DNA of 26,732 bases from assembly GCA_002717305.1 (NCBI GenBank), contig PBDH01000026.1, positions 1-26,732 on the forward strand, written 5' to 3'. The translations under genes and the position numbers were made by a program. Positions 22,021-26,732 of this stretch are shown here, one piece after another. The stretch is from Gammaproteobacteria bacterium (GTDB lineage Bacteria; Pseudomonadota; Gammaproteobacteria; Pseudomonadales; Litorivicinaceae). A model generated the notes under the pieces. The model was not told where the DNA came from and ran no database searches. It was given only the letters and a program-made list of their open reading frames with translations. How positions within the stretch are numbered: position 1 is the stretch's first letter; every line of letters begins with the position of its first letter.

Positions 22021-23757
22021 GTGGAATTGCTTTCTGGCGGTGAGATGATCATGCGCGCGCTGAAAGAAGAGGGAGTCAAAATGATATTTGGCTATCCAGG
22101 CGGCGCGGTTTTACATATTTATGATGCGCTCTATCAGCAGGATTCAGTCGAGCACATTTTAGTGCGGCATGAGCAGGCTGCGGTGCATGCGGCGGATGGT
22201 TTTTCGAGGTCAACTGGTGAAGTCGGTGTCGTGCTCGTGACTTCGGGCCCCGGGGCGACTAACGCAATCACTGGCATTGCGACTGCATATATGGACTCGA
22301 TTCCGCTCGTTGTGATTTCAGGAAACGTTCCTAGTCATCTCATTGGAAGTGATGCTTTCCAAGAGACTGATATGATCGGGTGCTCACGACCCATCGTTAA
22401 ACACTCTTTTTTGGTTCGCTCCATTGAAGAGATACCTAGTGTCATGAAAAAGGCTTTCCACATAGCCAAGTCGGGTCGTCCGGGCCCCGTAGTTGTTGAT
22501 GTTCCAAAAGACATGACAGCGCCACAGGAAAAACGCCCGTTTCAGTATCCCGAAACCATCAAACTGCGTTCTTACACTCCGGCTTCGAAGGGGCATACGG
22601 GTCAAATCCGCAAAGCGTTGGATCTTTTGTTGGAGGCTAAGAGGCCGGTCATCTATGCGGGTGGCGGTGTTGTCCTTGGCGATGCGGCCACGGAGCTAAC
22701 GATACTCTCCAGACGGCTCGGATACCCGGTGACGAATACTCTCATGGGTCTCGGAGCATTTCCCGGATCCGATGACCAGTTTATCGGTATGCTCGGGATG
22801 CATGGTTTCTATGAAGCAAACCAAGCAATGCATCAGGCAGATGTCATTTTTGCAGTCGGCGCTCGTTTTGATGATCGAGTGACGAACAATCCGAAGAAAT
22901 TCTGCCCAAACGCGCGTATCGTCCACATCGATATTGACCCGGCATCCATTCAGAAAACAGTACGTCGCATCGAGGTGCCCTTGGTTGGGCCTGTGAAATC
23001 AGTCTTGGCAGACATGGTTGAGATGCTGGACCAAATGGACGTCGAGCCTAATCAGGAAGCTTTGGGGGAATGGTGGGAAACCATAAACGGTTGGCGTGAA
23101 AAGCATGGGCTTTGGACGGGAGATCGGTACACGCGTAACGACCTAATCATGCCACAAGACGTAATTCGAGTCCTTTATGAAGTGACCAACGGTGAAGCCT
23201 TTATCTGTTCCGACGTAGGACAACATCAAATGTTCGCCGCGCAATATTACAAGTACGATAAACCTCGCCAATGGGTAAACTCAGGTGGTCTCGGGACCAT
23301 GGGGTTCGGTTTGCCTGCAGCGATGGGCGTTCAGCTTGCCCATCCTGAGAGCGCGGTTGCGGTCGTCACGGGAGAGGGATCAATCCAGATGTGCATTGAA
23401 GAGTTGTCCACCTGCACTCAGTACAATATGCCCGTGAAAATTATCAATCTGAATAATGCGGCACTGGGTATGGTGAAACAGTGGCAGGACATGAATTACG
23501 GCGGCCGTTACGCTGGGTCGACTTACTCCGATTCTTTGCCGGATTTTGTCAAACTGGCGGAGGCTTACGGTCACGTTGGGATGAAGGTGACAGATCCGGC
23601 TCAATTGAAAACGAAAATGGAAGAATGTTTTTCGATGAAAGATCGCGTGGTCTTCATGGATATTTATGTGGACCCTGACGAGCACGTGTATCCGATGCAC
23701 ATTCCAACTGGCTCTATGAAAGATATGATTCTGAGTAAAACGGAGCGCACGAAGTGA
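22021..23757 (+). CDS. ilvI: Acetolactate synthase, large (catalytic) subunit
   Basis: Acetohydroxyacid synthase joins two pyruvates, or pyruvate and 2-oxobutyrate, with ThDP, FAD and Mg2+ in the first common step to Val, Leu and Ile. The 578-residue protein shows FGYPGGAVLHIYDAL, the ThDP-activating Glu E51 in VRHEQAAVHAADG, TSGPGATNAITGIATAY, and the FDDRVTNNP segment of the FAD domain. The ThDP motif reads GEG at 451-453 followed by NN in IINLNN; E452 replaces the commoner Asp, as in Pseudomonas enzymes I recall, and should still bind metal. It starts at GTG, and its stop overlaps ilvH (GTGA). The gene is named ilvI for pairing with the short IlvH-type subunit; ilvB would be an equal choice. 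Confidence 0.96.
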   Translation: MELLSGGEMIMRALKEEGVKMIFGYPGGAVLHIYDALYQQDSVEHILVRHEQAAVHAADGFSRSTGEVGVVLVTSGPGATNAITGIATAYMDSIPLVVISGNVPSHLIGSDAFQETDMIGCSRPIVKHSFLVRSIEEIPSVMKKAFHIAKSGRPGPVVVDVPKDMTAPQEKRPFQYPETIKLRSYTPASKGHTGQIRKALDLLLEAKRPVIYAGGGVVLGDAATELTILSRRLGYPVTNTLMGLGAFPGSDDQFIGMLGMHGFYEANQAMHQADVIFAVGARFDDRVTNNPKKFCPNARIVHIDIDPASIQKTVRRIEVPLVGPVKSVLADMVEMLDQMDVEPNQEALGEWWETINGWREKHGLWTGDRYTRNDLIMPQDVIRVLYEVTNGEAFICSDVGQHQMFAAQYYKYDKPRQWVNSGGLGTMGFGLPAAMGVQLAHPESAVAVVTGEGSIQMCIEELSTCTQYNMPVKIINLNNAALGMVKQWQDMNYGGRYAGSTYSDSLPDFVKLAEAYGHVGMKVTDPAQLKTKMEECFSMKDRVVFMDIYVDPDEHVYPMHIPTGSMKDMILSKTERTK

Positions 23758-24245
23758 GACACATTATTTCAGTTCTGATGGAAAACGAGCCTGGTGCGTT
23801 ATCGCGTGTTGTCGGTTTATTTTCACAGCGCGGTTTCAACATCGAATCGTTGACTGTCGCCCCAACAGAGGATTCGACATTGTCGCGTCTGACGGTAACC
23901 ACGGTCGGGGAAGATGGAGTCATTGAGCAGATCACAAAACAGCTCAACAAGCTCATCGATGTCGTCAAACTTGTTGATCTTACCGAAGGAGATCATATTG
24001 AGCGCGAGCTGTTGCTGATTAAAATCAAAGCCACTGGTGCCCAGCGCGCCGAGGTCAAGCGGACATGTGACATCTTCCGCGGTCAAATTGTCGATGTAGC
24101 TCCCGCGGTGTACACAGTACAGCTGACTGGGGCGAGTGAAAAGCTTGACGCATTCATTGAGTCGATTGGTACTTCGGCCATTTTGGAGGTAGTTCGAAGT
24201 GGCGTCAGCGGTATTGCGCGCGGCGAACGCGTACTGTCTGTATAG
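23754..24245 (+). CDS. ilvH: Acetolactate synthase, small (regulatory) subunit
   Basis: This 163-residue subunit activates the catalytic subunit and confers valine feedback. The N-terminal ACT domain is plain: HIISVLMENEPGALSRVVGLFSQRGFNIESLTVAPTED. A C-terminal regulatory domain begins around residue 80 with ERELLLIKIKA and includes the RAEVKRTCDIFRGQIVDV segment, the form of E. coli IlvH. The length is normal. The GTG start overlaps the ilvI stop by four bases, and 30 bases separate it from ilvC. There is only one ACT domain, so it is not the double-ACT type. Confidence 0.96.
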   Translation: MRHIISVLMENEPGALSRVVGLFSQRGFNIESLTVAPTEDSTLSRLTVTTVGEDGVIEQITKQLNKLIDVVKLVDLTEGDHIERELLLIKIKATGAQRAEVKRTCDIFRGQIVDVAPAVYTVQLTGASEKLDAFIESIGTSAILEVVRSGVSGIARGERVLSV

Positions 24246-24275
24246 CCTGTCAAGATAACAAGAGGAAAAAATTTC

Positions 24276-25292
24276 ATGCAAATTTATTACGACAAAGATT
24301 GCGATCTGTCGATCATCCAATCCCAGATGGTGTCGGTCATTGGTTATGGCTCGCAAGGCCACGCGCAGGCGTGCAACCTGAAGGACTCAGGTGTAGATGT
24401 TACCGTCGGTTTGCGTGCAGGGTCATCCTCGGTAGCAAAAGCGGAGGCACATGGTCTTAAAGTTCTCTCGGTAGCAGAAGCTGTAGCTCAAGCTGATTTG
24501 GTCATGATTCTGACACCTGATGAGTTCCACGGTGATCTTTACAAATCCGAGATTGAGCCGAATATCAAACAAGGAGCGGCACTGGCGTTTTCGCATGGCT
24601 TTTCAATTCACTACAACCAGGTGATCCCTAGAAGTGATCTTGATGTGATCATGATCGCTCCGAAGGCGCCAGGCCATACGGTCCGGAGTGAATACGTCCG
24701 GGGAGGTGGTGTGCCGGATCTCGTAGCAATCCATCAGGACGCATCAGGCAACGCAAAGAGTGTGGCTATGTCATATGCGTCTGGCGTCGGCGGAGGTCGG
24801 ACAGGTATCATAGAAACAACATTCAAAGATGAAACCGAGACAGATTTATTTGGGGAACAGGCTGTCCTCTGTGGTGGTTGTGTTGAGCTTGTCAAAGCTG
24901 GTTTTGAGACCCTAGTCGAGGCAGGCTATGCGCCAGAAATGGCTTATTTTGAATGTCTACACGAGCTTAAACTGATCGTTGACCTGATGTACGAAGGCGG
25001 CATTGCGAACATGAATTACTCGATTTCAAACAACGCAGAGTTCGGCGAGTATGTCACCGGGCCTGAAGTTATTAATGAAGAATCGAAGTTCGCGATGCGA
25101 GAGGCACTGCGTCGCATACAAGATGGAGAATATGCGAAGATGTTTATTGCTGAAGGACAGACGAACTACTCGTCGATGACCGCTCGTCGTCGGAACAATG
25201 CAGCGCATCCGATAGAACAGATCGGGGAGCAATTGCGTGCTATGATGCCGTGGATTGCGGCCAACAAGCTAGTTGATAAAGATAAGAACTAG
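24276..25292 (+). CDS. ilvC: Ketol-acid reductoisomerase (class I)
   Basis: IlvC isomerises and reduces acetohydroxyacids with NADPH and Mg2+, giving dihydroxy acids for Val and Ile. The 338-residue length is class I (short). The Rossmann motif GYGSQG is at 23-28, and the NADPH phosphate loop GLRAGSSS (46-52) with R47 and serines points to NADP. Metal ligands lie in KDETETDLFGEQAVLCGG and in the ECLHELKLIVDLMYEGG helix. It has a clear AGAGGA ribosome-binding site nine bases ahead. The ilvIHC order is the standard one, with a terminator directly after the gene. Confidence 0.98.
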   Translation: MQIYYDKDCDLSIIQSQMVSVIGYGSQGHAQACNLKDSGVDVTVGLRAGSSSVAKAEAHGLKVLSVAEAVAQADLVMILTPDEFHGDLYKSEIEPNIKQGAALAFSHGFSIHYNQVIPRSDLDVIMIAPKAPGHTVRSEYVRGGGVPDLVAIHQDASGNAKSVAMSYASGVGGGRTGIIETTFKDETETDLFGEQAVLCGGCVELVKAGFETLVEAGYAPEMAYFECLHELKLIVDLMYEGGIANMNYSISNNAEFGEYVTGPEVINEESKFAMREALRRIQDGEYAKMFIAEGQTNYSSMTARRRNNAAHPIEQIGEQLRAMMPWIAANKLVDKDKN

Positions 25293-25298
25293 TTAGAT

Positions 25299-25321
25299 AC
25301 GGGCCTTCGGGTCCGTTTTTC
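25299..25321 (+). terminator. Terminator of ilvIHC
   Basis: ACGGGCC and GGTCCGT form a seven-pair stem (one G-T pair) around a stable TTCG tetraloop, followed by a run of five T. It begins seven bases after the ilvC stop, and its T run ends four bases before the pssA ATG. Confidence 0.85.
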
Positions 25322-25324
25322 GCG

Positions 25325-26071
25325 ATGGCTCATTCAAAAGGCATTTACCTGCTTCCAAATATCCTCACCACGGCCGGGTTGCTAGCGGGATTTTTTTCGA
25401 TTATTACCGCGACTCGAGCTGTCTACCAAGGCGAAAGCCTCTTTGAAACTGCGGCGGTTGCAATTCTGGTATCGGGTCTTTTCGATGGACTTGATGGTCG
25501 TGTAGCTCGACTCACAAATACTCAGAGCGAGTTTGGCGCACAATATGATTCATTGAGCGACGTGGTGGCTTTTGGCGTCGCGCCCGCCGTTTTAGTATTC
25601 AGTTGGTCTCTGTCCGCGCTCGGTAAACTGGGTTGGGTAGCTGCTTTTATTTACGTTGCGGGAACAGCGCTACGACTGGCACGCTTTAACATACAACGCG
25701 AAGTTGTCGACTCAAACTATTTTGTGGGTCTCGCCTGCCCTGCTGCTGCTTACTTCTTGGCGGCCGCGGTTTGGACACTAGTTGACTCTAACATCCAAGG
25801 CGAGACGGTAGCGTTGGTGATGGTTGTTCTAACAGCGGTCTGTGGTCTTTTAATGGTTTCATCTGTTCTATATCCATCTTTCAAAAACTCTGATTTAAAA
25901 GCTCGAGTTCCGTTGCTGAGTATTATGGCGGCCGCTCTCATTTTTGCTTTTGTATCGCTGGATCCGCCCAGGGTATTGTTTTTACTCACTGGATGTTATG
26001 TTTTAAGCGGACCGGTGCTCTGGTTAAAAGATCGCTTAGAAGTGAAACAGGATGCGCAGGAAAAAGAGTAA
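25325..26071 (+). CDS. pssA: CDP-diacylglycerol-serine O-phosphatidyltransferase
   Basis: PssA makes phosphatidylserine, the precursor of phosphatidylethanolamine, from CDP-diacylglycerol and serine. The CDP-alcohol phosphotransferase signature DGxxxxxAR...G...D...D runs from D54 to D79 (DGLDGRVAR ... FGAQYDSLSD), with the opening KGIYLLPNILTTAGLLAGF typical of the multi-pass membrane type (subclass II). The 248 residues have about seven or eight hydrophobic segments. No ATG, GTG or TTG lies in frame upstream back to a stop at 25283, so the ATG at 25325 is the start despite the absence of a ribosome-binding site. The ilvC-pssA adjacency is known in Pseudomonas. The last 20 bases overlap the next gene. 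Confidence 0.94.
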   Translation: MAHSKGIYLLPNILTTAGLLAGFFSIITATRAVYQGESLFETAAVAILVSGLFDGLDGRVARLTNTQSEFGAQYDSLSDVVAFGVAPAVLVFSWSLSALGKLGWVAAFIYVAGTALRLARFNIQREVVDSNYFVGLACPAAAYFLAAAVWTLVDSNIQGETVALVMVVLTAVCGLLMVSSVLYPSFKNSDLKARVPLLSIMAAALIFAFVSLDPPRVLFLLTGCYVLSGPVLWLKDRLEVKQDAQEKE

Positions 26072-26306
26072 ACGAGGAATCATCGATGAGGATATTCCCC
26101 GTGTGTCAGAGAATGAAGCTCGGCGTCAGGTGCTTTATGGTGGCACTGGGTTTGTTGTGAGCCTCGTATTGGTGTTGCTGTTTCGACCCGGAACCGACCA
26201 CTTACTTGAAATGTTCGTTCTGATCGGTTTAGTGGCCTCCAGTACCTTGGGTGGGATGAAGCTAGCTAGTTATTTAGAAACAAAAAACTACCACCTTAGA
26301 GGATGA
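26052..26306 (+). CDS. Small membrane protein of unknown function
   Basis: I do not recognise this 84-residue protein. It starts with a strongly basic stretch (MRRKKSKRG), then an acidic segment (IDEDIPRVSENE), then two hydrophobic helices, about residues 27-45 (VLYGGTGFVVSLVLVLLF) and 51-70 (LLEMFVLIGLVASSTLGGM). The basic start suggests the N-terminus is cytoplasmic. The ATG lies 20 bases inside pssA, and the stop is three bases before the next gene, so it is probably made with both. The clean frame, tight packing and plausible membrane topology support a real gene; no motif gives a role. Confidence 0.6.
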   Translation: MRRKKSKRGIIDEDIPRVSENEARRQVLYGGTGFVVSLVLVLLFRPGTDHLLEMFVLIGLVASSTLGGMKLASYLETKNYHLRG

Positions 26307-26309
26307 AAA

Positions 26310-26600
26310 ATGCAAAAAGGGTACTGGGTCAGTTGTTATCGTGAGATTTATGATTCCAAAAAACTAAGCGCTTATGCCGAATTAGCAAAGTTAGTCGTCG
26401 AGAGTGAGGGTGGATGCTTTCTCGTTCGTGGTCCTTCAATCTACGCCTCGGGCTCCGGGCTATTGGAGAGAACGGTCATCGTTGAGTGGCCGACATTGGT
26501 TGTTGCGCAGAGCGCATATGATTCCAACGCATATCAGGCAGCGCTTGATGCTTTGTCTGATGGCGTAGATCGTGATTTCAGGATTGTTAAAGGTGTATGA
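26310..26600 (+). CDS. DUF1330-type small protein
   Basis: This 96-residue protein has the DUF1330 (dimeric alpha-beta barrel, EthD-like) pattern: GYWVSCYREIYDSKKLSAYAEL, then GGCFLVRGPSIYASGSG, the charged LLERTVIVEWPTLVVAQSAYDSNAYQAAL block that carries the conserved W and the S-Y-Y segment, and the usual close FRIVKGV. No enzymatic role is established for the family. A GAGG lies shortly before the ATG, overlapping the previous gene's end. It is the last gene of the pssA run, and no terminator is visible after it. Confidence 0.8.
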   Translation: MQKGYWVSCYREIYDSKKLSAYAELAKLVVESEGGCFLVRGPSIYASGSGLLERTVIVEWPTLVVAQSAYDSNAYQAALDALSDGVDRDFRIVKGV

Positions 26601-26732
26601 TTGGCTTCAGCCACCCAAAATCGCTTTGTAAAAACTGACTTGCACAATCGGTCGTTCATTGGCATCCTCAAATCATGAAGTTATATCGAACTAACTACAT
26701 TACTTTGCTTGGCTGTCGACTGCCCTGATGGG
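26601..26732. other. Right-edge stretch with no clear gene
   Basis: The last 132 bases hold no full reading frame. On the minus strand a stop-bounded stretch of 21 codons (26610-26672, stop at 26607-26609) reads like the tail of an outer-membrane efflux protein, ending SFYKAILGG. A 17-codon plus-strand frame at 26674 looks like chance. Confidence 0.3.

Noticed and set aside
23823..24362. A 179-codon open frame on the minus strand across ilvH and the start of ilvC
   Set aside because: It is antisense to two firm genes, has no family pattern and opens by the codon bias of ilvH.
1..26732. A defence island, prophage, transposon, CRISPR array or secondary-metabolite cluster
   Set aside because: Every long frame is a conserved housekeeping gene or a small accessory gene; no transposase, integrase, nuclease, direct-repeat array or synthase is present.

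Overview
The window looks like core chromosome of a free-living gammaproteobacterium. The gene order ispB | rplU-rpmA-obgE-proB | rpsT | murJ-ribF-ileS-lspA-fkpB-ispH | thiO ... bamD | rluD-pgeF-clpB, followed by ilvI-ilvH-ilvC-pssA, closely follows the arrangement I know from Pseudomonas-like genomes. Protein features such as the GEGSIQM thiamine-diphosphate motif in the acetolactate synthase, and the patatin protein with a C-terminal barrel, point the same way. Base composition is close to balanced by eye, non-ATG starts are common, and spacing is very tight. No strain or genus can be named from this alone. There is no tRNA or rRNA gene, CRISPR array, insertion sequence, prophage or integron that I can see, and no gene-free stretch exceeds about 135 bases.

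Layout. 1-941 (+): the 3' end of a patatin-type phospholipase with an outer-membrane barrel, then a small SRPBCC-fold protein. 861-3117 (-): the operon ispB-msrA-SDR, whose last gene converges on and overlaps the SRPBCC gene. 3186-6230 (+): a good promoter, rplU-rpmA, a perfect 34-base palindrome, then obgE-proB. 6249-6515 (-): rpsT, lying between two plus-strand operons. 6619-13772 (+): a tightly coupled run of six genes, murJ-ribF-ileS-lspA-fkpB-ispH, serving lipid II flipping, flavin cofactors, isoleucyl-tRNA, lipoprotein maturation and isoprenoid precursors. 13870-16613 (+): thiO-nadE. 16610-17581 (-): bamD. 17609-19283 (+): rluD-pgeF. 19360-21933 (+): clpB with its terminator. 22021-25292 (+): ilvI-ilvH-ilvC, the branched-chain amino acid genes, with their own promoter and terminator. 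25325-26600 (+): pssA, a small membrane protein of unknown function and a DUF1330-type protein. The last 132 bases hold no clear gene.

How it fits together. Most genes serve envelope building (murJ, lspA, bamD, pgeF, pssA, the patatin barrel protein), isoprenoid and quinone side chains (ispH, ispB), translation and ribosome assembly (rplU, rpmA, rpsT, obgE, rluD, ileS), cofactors (ribF, nadE, thiO), amino acids (proB, ilvIHC) and proteostasis or oxidative repair (clpB, msrA, fkpB). I found no convincing undescribed system. The points worth a second look are architectural: terminators that abut or overlap the next gene's start or promoter (obgE, ilvI, pssA), a convergent coding overlap of 81 bases, apparent absence of the type IV pilin block that sits between ispH and bamD in Pseudomonas, a pair of poorly understood genes after pssA, and a possible decayed coding tail at the right edge. 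Several starts are moved here to internal ATG codons that fit ribosome-binding sites or family lengths better than the longest reading frames.
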